In this document: positions 1-9,538 of the stretch, in pieces
Numbering within the stretch: the stretch's first letter is position 1
Layout: each line of letters starts with the position of its first letter
Translations under genes and position numbers: made by a program
NCBI GenBank assembly: GCA_007745835.1
Contig: CP036424.1
Coordinates: 953,001-1,017,000, forward strand
Length of the DNA stretch: 64,000 nucleotides
DNA from: Planctomycetes bacterium MalM25
Lineage (GTDB): Bacteria > Planctomycetota > Planctomycetia > Pirellulales > Lacipirellulaceae
Reading direction: 5' to 3'
The notes under the pieces: model-generated
Told to the model about the DNA's origin: nothing
The model's input: the letters and a program-made list of their open reading frames with translations, nothing else
Databases searched by the model: none

Positions 1-2607
1 TCGGACGTCGGCTACCAGGGGGGGGCGGTTCCGTTGCCCGCCGTGGCGACCGCCCTCACGGTGCAACCGATCGCGGGCGACGACACGGCGAGCGTGCAGG
101 CCGCCATCGATCAGGTCTCGGCGCTCCCCCTCGGGCCGGACGGTTTTCGCGGCGCGGTCGAACTCGCGGCGGGGCAGTACGAGATCGGGGGCCAACTCAC
201 GATCGGCGCCAGTGGCGTCGTGCTGCGCGGCGCGGGTCGCGACGCGGGAGGGACCGTGCTCCGCGCCACCGGGACGGGCCAACGCGATCTGATCCGCGTG
301 CTCGGCTCCGGTTCTCTCTCGACCACCGGCTCGACACGGAGCATGATCGATAAGACCGTGCCCGTCGGCGCACGGAGCTTCCGCGTCAACTCGACATCCG
401 GTTTCTCCGTGGGCGACACCGTGCGGGTCGAACGGCCTAGCACGGCCAACTGGATCAGCGACTTGGGGATGGACATGATCCCCCCGCGGAGCGACGGCGG
501 AACCACCAACCAGTGGTCGCCCGGTTCGTTCAACATCCGCTACGACCGCGTCATCACCCGCATCGAAGGGGACCGCGTCTTCGTCGACGCGCCGCTCACC
601 AACGCGTTCGAGCAGCAGTACGGCGGCGGGACCATCAAGCGGTACAACTGGAGCGGGCGGATCGAGAACGTCGGCGTCGAATCGCTGCGGGCCGAGTCCG
701 ACTTCGCTTCCGCCACCGACGAGGACCACGCCTGGAACTTCGTCACGATCGACAAGGCGCAGCACGTCTGGGTCCGTGATACGACCTCCGCGCACTTCGG
801 TCGCTCGGCGGTGCTCAGCCACCCGGGCGCCAAGTGGGTGACCGTCGATGACGCGATCAACCTAACCCCCAAGAGCCAGATCACCGGCGGACGCCGCTAC
901 ACGTTCGACCTGAGCGGCCAGCTCGAGCTGGTCACCAACTCCGAAGCGAACGAGGGCCGCCACGACTTCGTCAACAACAGCACCCGCCCGCCAGGTCCCC
1001 ACGTCTTCCACAACTCGGTCGCCAACAACGCGCTCGACGAGGCGGGGCCCCACCAGCGTTGGGCGACCGGCTCGCTCTTCGACAAGATCACCGTCGACGG
1101 GGACCAGATCAACGCCCGCAACCGGGGCAACTTCGGCACCGGGCACGGCTGGGCGGGCGCCAACATGGTGATCTGGAACTCGACCGCGGACAGCTACATC
1201 GTGCAGAACCCGCCCACGGCCCAGAACTGGCTCGTCGGTTCGGTTGGCGACGTGATCGAGGACACCACCTTCGGCCCCCAGCCCGCGGGTTACATCGACT
1301 CGCACGGCGTCCCCGTGGAGATCGACAGTCTCTACGAGGCGCAGCTCGCCGACGCGGCAGACGTGAACCGCTTCGAGTGGTCGGGCGGCGCCGCCTCCTG
1401 GGACGACCCGGAGGCGTGGCGACAGAAGCTCGCCCCGGGTGCCTATGGCGTCGAGACCCGCGACTACCTGATCGGTGACATCGACGACTTCGTTGACGAC
1501 GGGGCGGGCAGCATCGACGAAGCCTACGTCGATCCCGGCTGGCGGAGCTTCATCGAAGGCTCGTCCACACATCCGGTGACGGGCTTCGACGACCCGTCCG
1601 GCAACGTGAACGCCGCGTTCACCGTCCAGCATCAACTCGATCCGAACGAGCGCGTTGTCCACGGGACCCTAGCGCTCTCTCTCAAGCAGACAGGCGGCTC
1701 GGTCGCCACGGACTTCGTGCGGCTCTTCGACACCAGCCCCGAGAACCGGCGCTCGTTCGGAGACCTCGGGTGGGACACCGAAGTGAATCCTTCGGAGGCC
1801 TTCGTCGGCGTGCTCGACCTTGGGGGCGACACGGATCACCTGCAGAGCGGCGAGGTCAACGTCCAGATCAACGACGACACATCCGTCGACTGGGCGCTCT
1901 ACACGGTCGTGGTCGCCGAGCCGATCGCCGCCTCTCAGGCGGAGCGGGTGACGATCACCGGCGGCGGCGAGGCGACCGTGGCGGGCGACGTCGGCGTCGT
2001 CGATGAGCTTGTCGTGGGGGGCGCCTCCGCGGGCGTCCTGCACCTCGACACGGCGGGCGCCCTCTCCGTGCAGGACGAGCTGCTCATCGAAGCGAACGGC
2101 GCCCTCCGTTTCACGCTGGACGAATCCGCGGGCGGGCTGCTCTCGGTCGCGGGCGACGCGACCCTCGCCGGCGAGGTCGAGCTGACCCAGGCCCCCGGTT
2201 ACGACCCTCAGTGGGGCGACACGCAAACGCTGGTCAATGTCGCCGGGGAGCTAACCGGCTCGCCGGACACGCTCTTGGCACCCGCGCTCGGTGACGGGCT
2301 CGCCTGGAAGTTGGAGAACTCGTCCTCGGAACTGATCGCCACCGTAGTGCTGCTGGGCGACTACAACGCCGATGGCGCAGTCGATGCGGCTGACTACTCC
2401 GTGTGGCGCGACGCGGAGGGCGGGGCCTCGCCCGAAGCTGACGGCAACGGCGATGGCGTGGTCAATCAAGCCGACTACGCCATCTGGAGCAGCGCCTACG
2501 GCGCCGGCGTGCCGGCGGCTTCGACCTCGATCCCCGAACCCCTTTCGCTCGCGCTGGTGTCCACCCTCTCAATGGCCCTCCCGGCGTTGCGCCGTGTGCG
2601 GGCCTGA
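1..2607 (+). CDS. Secreted beta-helix protein with dockerin-like repeat and PEP-CTERM tail (5' partial)
   Basis: The frame is open to base 1, so the true start and any signal peptide lie outside the window; TTG at 34 is only the first internal start. The N-terminal part (AAIDQ, then ELAAGQYEIGG, then VVLRGAGRD) resembles the opening of pectate-lyase-like right-handed beta-helices. Near residues 785-835 are two Ca-binding-like loops (DYNADGAVDAADY and DGNGDGVVNQADY), a dockerin type I pattern common in planctomycete secreted proteins. The C terminus has IPEP, a hydrophobic stretch and a basic end (RRVRA), a PEP-CTERM sorting signal. A surface or exported polysaccharide-acting protein is likely, but no catalytic residues were identified. 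Confidence 0.8.
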   Translation, partial: SDVGYQGGAVPLPAVATALTVQPIAGDDTASVQAAIDQVSALPLGPDGFRGAVELAAGQYEIGGQLTIGASGVVLRGAGRDAGGTVLRATGTGQRDLIRVLGSGSLSTTGSTRSMIDKTVPVGARSFRVNSTSGFSVGDTVRVERPSTANWISDLGMDMIPPRSDGGTTNQWSPGSFNIRYDRVITRIEGDRVFVDAPLTNAFEQQYGGGTIKRYNWSGRIENVGVESLRAESDFASATDEDHAWNFVTIDKAQHVWVRDTTSAHFGRSAVLSHPGAKWVTVDDAINLTPKSQITGGRRYTFDLSGQLELVTNSEANEGRHDFVNNSTRPPGPHVFHNSVANNALDEAGPHQRWATGSLFDKITVDGDQINARNRGNFGTGHGWAGANMVIWNSTADSYIVQNPPTAQNWLVGSVGDVIEDTTFGPQPAGYIDSHGVPVEIDSLYEAQLADAADVNRFEWSGGAASWDDPEAWRQKLAPGAYGVETRDYLIGDIDDFVDDGAGSIDEAYVDPGWRSFIEGSSTHPVTGFDDPSGNVNAAFTVQHQLDPNERVVHGTLALSLKQTGGSVATDFVRLFDTSPENRRSFGDLGWDTEVNPSEAFVGVLDLGGDTDHLQSGEVNVQINDDTSVDWALYTVVVAEPIAASQAERVTITGGGEATVAGDVGVVDELVVGGASAGVLHLDTAGALSVQDELLIEANGALRFTLDESAGGLLSVAGDATLAGEVELTQAPGYDPQWGDTQTLVNVAGELTGSPDTLLAPALGDGLAWKLENSSSELIATVVLLGDYNADGAVDAADYSVWRDAEGGASPEADGNGDGVVNQADYAIWSSAYGAGVPAASTSIPEPLSLALVSTLSMALPALRRVRA

Positions 2608-2652
2608 TCGCAATCGTTTGGATACAACCTCAACACCTCGAAGAGACCCACC

Positions 2653-3582
2653 ATGCGACCCGAACCTCAAGATGGCTTGCTACCGGCGGGCCTCGACCGA
2701 CGCCTCTTCCTCGGTGGCGCCGCGGCAACCGCGGCAGCGGCGGCGTTGCCGACCCCGGCATGGGCCGATCATCACGCCGAGGCGAGCCTCCCCGATCTGT
2801 GCGTCTTCATCAAGTTCGTGCAGTCGCTCAGCTACGACGAGATGGCCCAACGCCTCGCCGCCATTGGCTTCGACGGCATCGAGTCGACCGTGCGGGCCAA
2901 GGGGCACGTCCTGCCGGAGCGCGTGAAGGAGGACCTTCCTAAGCAGTACGAAGCGGTGAAGCGTGCCGGCATGGACATCACGATCATGACCACCGACGTG
3001 GTCGAGGTCGATCAGCCCTACACCGAGGACGTGCTCCGCATCGGCGCCGAGCTGGGCATCAGGAAGTACCGCATGGGCTTCTGGCGATACGACCCGAACC
3101 GCGGCGTGATGGAGCAGCTCGACGAGCTGCGTCCCAAGGTGAAGGAGCTCGCGGCGCTCAACCGGGAGCTGGGCCTGACGGCCGTTTACCAAAACCACTG
3201 CGGCAAGAAGTACGTCGGCGCCCCGATCTGGGACCTGCATTACTTGCTGCGAGACATCGACCCGCAGGAGATCGGCATGGCGTTCGATCTGAGGCACGCG
3301 ACCATCGAGGGCGGCCTCTCGTGGCCGCTGCAGTACGACATCATGAAGCCGCACCTCGGCGCGCTGTTCGTGAAGGACTTCGTCTGGGGCGAGAAGAAGG
3401 AGCAGCACGTCCCGCTTGGCGAGGGACGCGTCGACAAGACCTTCTACAAGAAGCATCTGAAGGAAGGCCCGAACGTGCCGATCTCGTTGCACGTCGAGTA
3501 CCTCAAGAACGGCGACGCGGAAGAAAACCTCGCGGCGATCACGCGTGATTACAAGACACTCCGCAAGTGGCTCGGGGCCTGA
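2653..3582 (+). CDS. Sugar phosphate isomerase/epimerase-like TIM-barrel protein, Tat-exported
   Basis: 309 aa. The N terminus carries a Tat-like signal (DRRLFLGG followed by an Ala-rich stretch ending near AWA), so the protein is probably exported folded. The body fits the xylose-isomerase-like TIM-barrel family (PF01261 type): GFDGIESTV early, YQNHCG mid-protein, GMAFDLRHA, and a late HVPLGEGRVD segment typical of the metal-binding end of the barrel. It follows the beta-helix gene by 45 bp and precedes an SDR gene, which suggests a shared sugar pathway. The substrate cannot be told from sequence. Confidence 0.85.
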   Translation: MRPEPQDGLLPAGLDRRLFLGGAAATAAAAALPTPAWADHHAEASLPDLCVFIKFVQSLSYDEMAQRLAAIGFDGIESTVRAKGHVLPERVKEDLPKQYEAVKRAGMDITIMTTDVVEVDQPYTEDVLRIGAELGIRKYRMGFWRYDPNRGVMEQLDELRPKVKELAALNRELGLTAVYQNHCGKKYVGAPIWDLHYLLRDIDPQEIGMAFDLRHATIEGGLSWPLQYDIMKPHLGALFVKDFVWGEKKEQHVPLGEGRVDKTFYKKHLKEGPNVPISLHVEYLKNGDAEENLAAITRDYKTLRKWLGA

Positions 3583-3655
3583 TCTTACTGCCCGCGGAAC
3601 GACCCGCCGGCTCTTCCCACAACCGATTCCCCGAGCAGGGGCACAAGGCGCCAAG

Positions 3656-4408
3656 ATGGATCTACAAGGCAAACGCGTTCTGGTCACCGGCGGCACCCGC
3701 GGGCTCGGCGAGGCGATGGCGGTGAGCTTCGCCAAGAGCGGCGCCCGGGTCGCGATCAACAGCCGCTCGGAAGACGACGCCGCGCGGGCGGTGCTAGACC
3801 GGCTCGCCGGCCTAGGCCAGCCCGCCGAGTTGATCGTCGCCGACGTGGCGCGACCCGAAGAATGTGAACGGCTCATCGCCGACACGGCCGATCGCCTAGG
3901 CGGGCTCGACGTGCTCGTCCACAACGCGGGCGGCCCGTGCGGCGGAAAGATCGAGGACGTGTCGACCGACGATTGGATGAACGCCTTCGACGTGCACGTC
4001 CACGCCGCGTACCACCTGGTGCGTCACGCGCTGCCCCACCTGCGGAAGAACTCGGAGGGGGCGATTGTGCTGGTCTCTTCGGCGGCGGGCATCCGTGGCT
4101 GCCCCGGGGCGATCGCCTACGGGACGGTCAAAGGGGCGATCGCCCAGTTCACCCGCATGCTGGCGCGCGACCTGGCGGACGACAACTTGCGGGTGAACTG
4201 CGTGGCGCCCGGCATCATCCGCACCCGCTTCCACCAGCACATGACGCCCGAGCAGCAAGAGCACAACCTCGCCAACCGGATCCCCTTGCACCGGGAGGGG
4301 ACGAGCGAAGACGTCGCCGAGGTCGTCCACCTGCTGGCCACCAACGAGTTCATGACGGGCGAGACCGTTGTGATCGATGGCGGTATGACGATGCAGATCG
4401 TCCGTTGA
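3656..4408 (+). CDS. SDR-family oxidoreductase
   Basis: 250 aa from ATG 3656. The frame is open back to 3545, but that part overlaps the preceding gene, and MDLQGKRVLVTGG is the natural SDR start. Classical short-chain dehydrogenase motifs are present: TGGTRGLGEA (NAD(P) binding), NAGG, a Ser-rich LVSSAAG strand, YGTVK (catalytic YxxxK) and a C-terminal GETVVIDGGM. An NAD(P)-dependent sugar or polyol dehydrogenase is likely; specificity is unknown. Confidence 0.9.
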   Translation: MDLQGKRVLVTGGTRGLGEAMAVSFAKSGARVAINSRSEDDAARAVLDRLAGLGQPAELIVADVARPEECERLIADTADRLGGLDVLVHNAGGPCGGKIEDVSTDDWMNAFDVHVHAAYHLVRHALPHLRKNSEGAIVLVSSAAGIRGCPGAIAYGTVKGAIAQFTRMLARDLADDNLRVNCVAPGIIRTRFHQHMTPEQQEHNLANRIPLHREGTSEDVAEVVHLLATNEFMTGETVVIDGGMTMQIVR

Positions 4409-4461
4409 AGCCCCTCTTCTCTCGATAGCGCTCCGGCGCGGCCCCTATTCTGAGGCCCCCT

Positions 4462-6165
4462 ATGGACGATCCCGCAGCGGACATCCAAGCCGACCGGCAG
4501 GCCCTCCTCGACGCCGCGGACGCCGGACCGCTCGCCACGCTGCGCGCGTTCGTCCGGCTCTCCGGGCCCGGGTGGCTGCAGAGCGCGCTGACGCTCGGCG
4601 GCGGTTCGCTCGGCAGCAGCCTCTACCTCGGGATCCTCGCGGGCACGAGCCTGCTCTGGCTGCAGCCTTTCGCGATGGTCATGGGCGTAGTCATGATGAG
4701 CGCGATCAGCTACGTCACGCTCTCGACGGGCGAGCGCCCCTTCCGCGCGATCAACCGGCACATCAACCCGATCCTCGGTTGGTCCTGGCTGATCGCGACG
4801 CTCATGGCGAACATGGTCTGGTCGTTGCCTCAGTACTCTCTGTGCTTCGCGGTCTGTGAGCAGAACTTCTTCCCGGGCCTGTTCCAGGGAGACGGCGCCC
4901 TCGCCGTGGACGGCGGAGCGGGAGACCTGGGGAAATGGATCGTGTCCGCCGCCGTGCTCGCGCTCTGCACGGCGGTCACCTGGAGCTACGGGAGCGGCGG
5001 CTGGGGCATCAAACTCTATGATCTGGTGCTCAAACTGGTGGTCGCCCTGATCGTGGTCTGCTTCTGCGGCGTCGTGCTGCGAATGGCGTTCACCGAGGCG
5101 GGCGTCGATTGGGGGGCGGTCCTGTCGGGGCTGGTCCCCAACCCCTCGCACTTCTTCGAGCCGGTGGCGTCGTTCACGCCGCTGCTCGACGCGATCAATG
5201 ACCCAGCGGCTCGCCAGTACTGGAGCGACTTGATCGTTAGCGAGCAACGCGACGTTATGCTGGCGGCGGGCGCCGCCGCGGTCGGCATCAACATGACCTT
5301 CCTGTTGCCCTATGCCCTGCTGTCGCGAGGCTGGGACAAGCCGTTCCGCGGCCTGACGATCTTCGACCTGTCGACCGGGACCTTCCTCCCCTTCGTGTTG
5401 GCGACCGGCTCGATCGTGATCGCCTCCGCCCAGCAATTCCACACCCAGCTGCCGGACGGCTTCACGGTCGACGCGCAAGGCGCCGTCAGCGCGCCGCCGC
5501 ACTTCGAGGAGCCTTACCAAGACCTGATCGCGAAACGAGCCGAGGCGATGGAGGCGCCCATCACGCCGGGCGAGGAGCGACTCGCCGGGGTGCTCGTGCG
5601 ACGCGACACCTTCGATCTCGCCAAGTCCTTGCAGAACCTGTTCGCTTCGGACGGCAGCTCCTTCGGCGGGGTGCTCGCGAACCTGGTCTTCGGCGTCGGC
5701 GTGGTCGGCATGACGCTCTCGTCGATCTCGCTGATGATGCTGATCTCCGGGTTCGTCGTCTGCGAGGTGCTCGACCGCCCCGCGACCGGATGGACCTTCC
5801 GCCTGGGCTGCCTGATCTCCGCGGTGGGGGTCTTCTGGCCCCTGCTCTGGGACGGCGACGCGCGGGCCTGGCTCACGGTGATCGCCGGGGTCTACGGCGC
5901 GATGCTGCTGCCGATCGCCTACGTCACGTTCGCGGTGTTGATGAACCAACGCACCGTGCTCGGCGCCGAGACACCCGCCGGGGCCTCACGGATCGTCTGG
6001 AACGTCCTGATGGCGATCGCTGCTCTCGCGGCGACCGCGGCGGGGGTCTCGGCGGTCTGGAAGAAGGCGGGATCCGTGGGGCTGCTCTTCGTGCTCGCCT
6101 ACATCGGCTTGGTCCTAGCGGTGCAAGTGATGCGGAGCCCGGGCAAACCAACAACCGCAGACTGA
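4462..6165 (+). CDS. Nramp-like divalent-metal transporter family membrane protein
   Basis: 567 aa with about 11 hydrophobic segments. The N-terminal RLSGPGWLQSALTLGGGSLG segment aligns with the GPG...DPGN start of Nramp (SLC11) proteins, but DPGN is replaced by a GGGSLG sequence and the TM6 MPH-type metal motif is not seen. A hydrophilic insertion of roughly 70 residues lies between two membrane segments around residue 350. It follows the SDR gene by 53 bp in the same direction. Family assignment is reasonable; transport of a classical Nramp metal is doubtful. Confidence 0.7.
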   Translation: MDDPAADIQADRQALLDAADAGPLATLRAFVRLSGPGWLQSALTLGGGSLGSSLYLGILAGTSLLWLQPFAMVMGVVMMSAISYVTLSTGERPFRAINRHINPILGWSWLIATLMANMVWSLPQYSLCFAVCEQNFFPGLFQGDGALAVDGGAGDLGKWIVSAAVLALCTAVTWSYGSGGWGIKLYDLVLKLVVALIVVCFCGVVLRMAFTEAGVDWGAVLSGLVPNPSHFFEPVASFTPLLDAINDPAARQYWSDLIVSEQRDVMLAAGAAAVGINMTFLLPYALLSRGWDKPFRGLTIFDLSTGTFLPFVLATGSIVIASAQQFHTQLPDGFTVDAQGAVSAPPHFEEPYQDLIAKRAEAMEAPITPGEERLAGVLVRRDTFDLAKSLQNLFASDGSSFGGVLANLVFGVGVVGMTLSSISLMMLISGFVVCEVLDRPATGWTFRLGCLISAVGVFWPLLWDGDARAWLTVIAGVYGAMLLPIAYVTFAVLMNQRTVLGAETPAGASRIVWNVLMAIAALAATAAGVSAVWKKAGSVGLLFVLAYIGLVLAVQVMRSPGKPTTAD

Positions 6166-6181
6166 CCATTCAAAGGTATTC

Positions 6182-7744
6182 ATGTCTTACCCCCAATCAT
6201 TCACACGCTTGGTCGTAACCGCCTGTTGGCTCTCGATCGCGCTGGCCCAAGGGCGGACGACCGAGGCCGTGGAGGTCTCCGTCCGCGAAGGCTTCGAGCC
6301 CCCCCCGTTGCGGCTCAACTTGCCCGACCTTGCCCACCACACGCCGGCGGCCGTGCGGTCGCGGCTGCCATCCAAGCTGGAAGGCCGAGCGAAGCTGGCG
6401 CCCGTCGCGGGTGAACGCTTCCTAGAAGAGGCCTTCCGACGAGAGCTCGGAGTCGAACTGGCGAAGCGCCAAGGCCGCGAGGAGGCCGTGTTCATCGCGG
6501 TCGAAGCTGGCGCCCTCACGCTCGATCGGCTCGTTGCCCAACTCGATGACCCGAGACTAGCCAGGGAGTCCGAGGGGACGGTCACCCTGCGTCTGCCGAT
6601 CCTGGTCCGGCACGGCGCGACCCTCGTGATCGACGGGGAGCGGACACCGAGCGTGCGACTCGCCGAGGACGCGGGCGCCTTGATCGCCAACGCCGGTGGG
6701 CTCTTCGTGCTGGGCAGCGAAGTGATCGGGTGGAACGATAAGTCGGACGGACCGGCCCGGTTCGTCGAGAAGAGCCGCTTCCGCCCCTACTTGGCTTCTT
6801 ACATTCGGTCGGAGACCTACTTGGTTAACAGCCGTTTCGCCCACCTGGGGTTCTCGGCTCCCACGGCCTACGGGCTCAGCCTCTCAACGCAGCCCGAGCG
6901 CAAACACGGCGAGCCGACCGAGGATTCGCCTACGGGGAAGCTGATCGGCAACGTCTTCGAGGACCTGTACTACGGCTTCTATTCCTACGAGGCACGCGAC
7001 GTGGCGATCGTGGACAACGTCTACCGCGACTCGATCGTCTACGGCATCGACCCCCACGACCGGTCGACCCGTCTGATCATCGCCGGCAACACAACGACCG
7101 GCACCAAAGAGCGGCACGGCATCATCGGCTCGCGTGGCGTCAGCAACAGCCACATCTGGGACAACAAGAGCTACGCGAACGCCGGATCGGGGGTGATGCT
7201 CGACCGCAACTGCTACGGCAACCTGGTCGCCAACAACGAGGTCTATGGAAACAATCAGGGGATCGCGGTCTACGAGAGTTCCGACAACCGAATCGTCGGC
7301 AACCTGGTCGTTGGCAACGCGAAGTCGGCCGTTCGCATCCGCAACAGCACCGACATAACGGTGCGTGAGAACCGCTTGGTCGGACACGGCGACTACGCGA
7401 TCGAGGTCTCCGCTCGCCTGTTAAGCGACCACGACAAACGCCAGGCGAGGGGCGATCGGTACACGCAGGAGCTGACCGCAAAGCTGTACGACAACGGCTT
7501 CGGCGCCAACCGGGGCCTCATGGAGGCCGACGGCCTCAACGAACTGCTGATCGCGGGGGTCGCGATCGAGAGCGATCCGCAGCAGCTAGCGGAACGTTTC
7601 GGCGTCACGATCGATCCGGACAGCATCGACGACTACAAACTGGGCGGTGATTTGAAGCCGTCCCGGGACGAAGTCCGCTGGGGTTTAAAGCGGGGAGAAG
7701 GCAAAAACGTGATCGTGATTCGTCCTGAACCCGCCGGGCTGTGA
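6182..7744 (+). CDS. Right-handed beta-helix protein, AlgG/NosD-like
   Basis: 520 aa. The N-terminal hydrophobic stretch after MSYPQSFTRL looks like a signal peptide ending near AQGRTTEA. The centre holds parallel beta-helix coils of the carbohydrate-binding CASH type (NLVANNEVYGNNQGIAVYES, then NRIVGNLVVGNAKSAVRI), which resemble mannuronan C5-epimerase AlgG. It lies 16 bp after the Nramp-like gene and is probably cotranscribed. A secreted polysaccharide epimerase or lyase role is inferred; no catalytic dyad was assigned. Confidence 0.75.
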   Translation: MSYPQSFTRLVVTACWLSIALAQGRTTEAVEVSVREGFEPPPLRLNLPDLAHHTPAAVRSRLPSKLEGRAKLAPVAGERFLEEAFRRELGVELAKRQGREEAVFIAVEAGALTLDRLVAQLDDPRLARESEGTVTLRLPILVRHGATLVIDGERTPSVRLAEDAGALIANAGGLFVLGSEVIGWNDKSDGPARFVEKSRFRPYLASYIRSETYLVNSRFAHLGFSAPTAYGLSLSTQPERKHGEPTEDSPTGKLIGNVFEDLYYGFYSYEARDVAIVDNVYRDSIVYGIDPHDRSTRLIIAGNTTTGTKERHGIIGSRGVSNSHIWDNKSYANAGSGVMLDRNCYGNLVANNEVYGNNQGIAVYESSDNRIVGNLVVGNAKSAVRIRNSTDITVRENRLVGHGDYAIEVSARLLSDHDKRQARGDRYTQELTAKLYDNGFGANRGLMEADGLNELLIAGVAIESDPQQLAERFGVTIDPDSIDDYKLGGDLKPSRDEVRWGLKRGEGKNVIVIRPEPAGL

Positions 7745-8044
7745 GGCGTCGTTCGCCCTCTTCGTCGAGGCCCAAGCCACTTTATTGGCCTAAAGGCGGC
7801 CGCTCACCGCACCGTCAGAGAAGAGATGGCTCGGGCGAGACCCCCGTCGAGCATGTTGAGCATGTCGAGCACGTCGAGCAGGTTGGGCACGGGGGCCGCG
7901 TTGGTTCCTCCGGGAAAAGCCTTCGTTGCAACGAACCTAGGAATTCGGATAGTTTGACCGCGCTCCGTCGGAGTGCGCGGGTCGGGAAGGGTTCCGAGCC
8001 GCTAGATTATTCGAGTGTTTTAATCTCCCGCTGAGGTCCACGCC
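7745..8044. other. Intergenic stretch with a 9-bp tandem repeat
   Basis: No convincing gene was seen in these 300 bases; the ORF here is low-complexity. The region holds the 9-bp tandem repeat at 7846-7890 and presumably the promoter of the small gene at 8045. Confidence 0.5.
7846..7890 (+). repeat. 9-bp tandem repeat, five units
   Basis: Five consecutive units of GTCGAGCAT and close variants (GTTGAGCAT, GTCGAGCAC, GTCGAGCAG, GTTGGGCAC) lie in the intergenic space. If read it would encode VEH repeats, but no gene is supported. Confidence 0.75.
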
Positions 8045-8251
8045 GTGAAGCTCACCGATTTCTACAACGAGGTCTCCCGCCGCGCCGACACGGGCAAGAC
8101 GGCGATCACTGCCGCCGAGACCCGCCGCGTCCTGTCCGAGGCGTTCCTCGTGCTGAACAAGCTGAAGGCGGCTGAGGCGGCCGACGTGGTCGCCAAGGGG
8201 CTCGCCCAAGCGGCCAAGAAGACCGTCAAGAAGAAGACCGCTCGCAAGTAA
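8045..8251 (+). CDS. Small conserved-looking protein with Lys-rich tail
   Basis: 68 aa from GTG 8045. It starts KLTDFYNEVSRRADT, continues with an amphipathic helix-rich middle, and ends in a Lys-rich tail (KKTVKKKTARK). The basic tail would suit nucleic-acid binding, but I do not recognise a named family. It sits 36 bp upstream of hemW. Confidence 0.65.
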   Translation: MKLTDFYNEVSRRADTGKTAITAAETRRVLSEAFLVLNKLKAAEAADVVAKGLAQAAKKTVKKKTARK

Positions 8252-8287
8252 GCGTCGCGGCGAACCCTCAACGGGCGAGCGACCACC

Positions 8288-9421
8288 TTGAGCGATCCGC
8301 CGACCTCGGCGTACTTGCACGTGCCGTTCTGCGCGCACCGGTGTGGGTACTGCAACTTCGCCGTCGTCGCGGGTCGTGAGGACTTGGCGCCGGCGTACCT
8401 GCGCGCGTTGGGGACGGAGCTCTCGTGGCTCGTAACGCCCCGGCCTGCAGAAACGCTTTACCTGGGAGGCGGCACGCCGACCCGGCTCGCGCCGGCCGAA
8501 CTCGACGAGTTGCTCACGCTCGCCCGCCGGTGGTTCCCGCCGCTGGCGGGGGCGGAGCCCGAATGGACCGTCGAGGCGAACCCGGGCGACCTCTCTGACG
8601 AGAAGGTCCGTTTGCTCGCCGAGCATGGCGTCACGCGCGTGAGCCTCGGTGTGCAATCGCTCAACGAAGCGAAGCTTCGCCGGCTCGAACGCGATCACAC
8701 TCCGGATCAAGTCCGCAGCACCGTCGAAGCGTTGCACGACGCCGGCTTGGCGGTCGCCGCCGACCTGATCTTCGCCGCCCCCGGCGAGACGCTCGACGCG
8801 TGGCGCGACGACCTGGCCGCGGTCACCGAGCTCGGCTCTTCGCACGTCTCGACTTACGGCCTGACGTTCGAGAAGGGGACCACGTTCTGGTCCCGGCGGG
8901 GGCGCGGTGATCTGCACGAGCTAGAGGACGATCTGCAACGGGCGATGTACGAGCTGGCGATCGACCGGCTCGTCGATGCTGGCTTCGAGCACTATGAGGT
9001 CTCGAACTTCGCCCGCCCCCGCGCCCGCAGCCGCCACAACGAGGCTTACTGGACCGGCCGAGAGTGGTTCGCCGCCGGCCCCGGTGCGGCGCGCTACGTC
9101 GCTGGCGTCCGCGAGACGAATCACCGCAGCACGTTCACGTGGCTCCGCCGCGTCGAAGCGGGCGAGTCGCCCGTCGCGGAGCGGGAAGAGCTGTCTGCAA
9201 GGGAGATTGCCCACGAAAGGCTGGTCTTCGGCATGCGGCGCCTGGAGGGCGTCAACCGACGAGACTTCGCCGAGTCGACCGGTTACGAGATCGACACGCT
9301 AGCGGGCGAGGCGATCGCGTGCTTCGTCGGGGCGGGCCTGCTCATGGACGATGGCGCCGTCATCCGCCTGTCGCGCGAGGGGCTGATGGTCAGCGACTCG
9401 CTGTGGCCCGATCTGCTCTAG
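8288..9421 (+). CDS. hemW: Radical SAM haem chaperone HemW
   Basis: 377 aa from TTG 8288. The HemW-type radical SAM motif CxxxCxxC is Cys15, Cys19 and Cys22 (PFCAHRCGYC), followed by the SAM-binding YLGGGTPT. Other HemN/HemW signatures are VEANPGD, RVSLGVQS and YEVSNFARP. The spacing after the third Cys is Asn-Phe (CNF), typical of HemW rather than CPO-active HemN. It probably inserts haem into respiratory enzymes; a haem-rich cbb3 oxidase is encoded at the other end of the window. Confidence 0.93.
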   Translation: MSDPPTSAYLHVPFCAHRCGYCNFAVVAGREDLAPAYLRALGTELSWLVTPRPAETLYLGGGTPTRLAPAELDELLTLARRWFPPLAGAEPEWTVEANPGDLSDEKVRLLAEHGVTRVSLGVQSLNEAKLRRLERDHTPDQVRSTVEALHDAGLAVAADLIFAAPGETLDAWRDDLAAVTELGSSHVSTYGLTFEKGTTFWSRRGRGDLHELEDDLQRAMYELAIDRLVDAGFEHYEVSNFARPRARSRHNEAYWTGREWFAAGPGAARYVAGVRETNHRSTFTWLRRVEAGESPVAEREELSAREIAHERLVFGMRRLEGVNRRDFAESTGYEIDTLAGEAIACFVGAGLLMDDGAVIRLSREGLMVSDSLWPDLL

Positions 9422-9461
9422 CCTGAGAGAACAGGACCTACTCGATGGAAGCCGATTGCTC

Positions 9462-9532
9462 GGGAGGGCGAGGCTCCCGCCGAGCCTTGAAACGGGTACC
9501 CGGGCCCGGCTCCGCAGGAGCGTCGCCCTCCC
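9462..9532. repeat. REP-like imperfect palindrome
   Basis: Left arm GGGAGGGCGAGGCTCC (9462-9477) and right arm GGAGCGTCGCCCTCCC (9517-9532) are inverted copies with one mismatch in 16, separated by a GC-rich centre containing GGGTACCC. It lies between the convergent hemW and the gene ending at 9539, so it can fold as a bidirectional hairpin. It resembles repetitive extragenic palindromes. Confidence 0.75.
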
Positions 9533-9538
9533 GCTTGC

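Noticed and set aside
4117-5949. 610-aa minus-strand frame across the SDR and Nramp-like genes
   Set aside because: Shadow of two recognisable genes; composition is Arg/Glu/Gln-rich with no domain.
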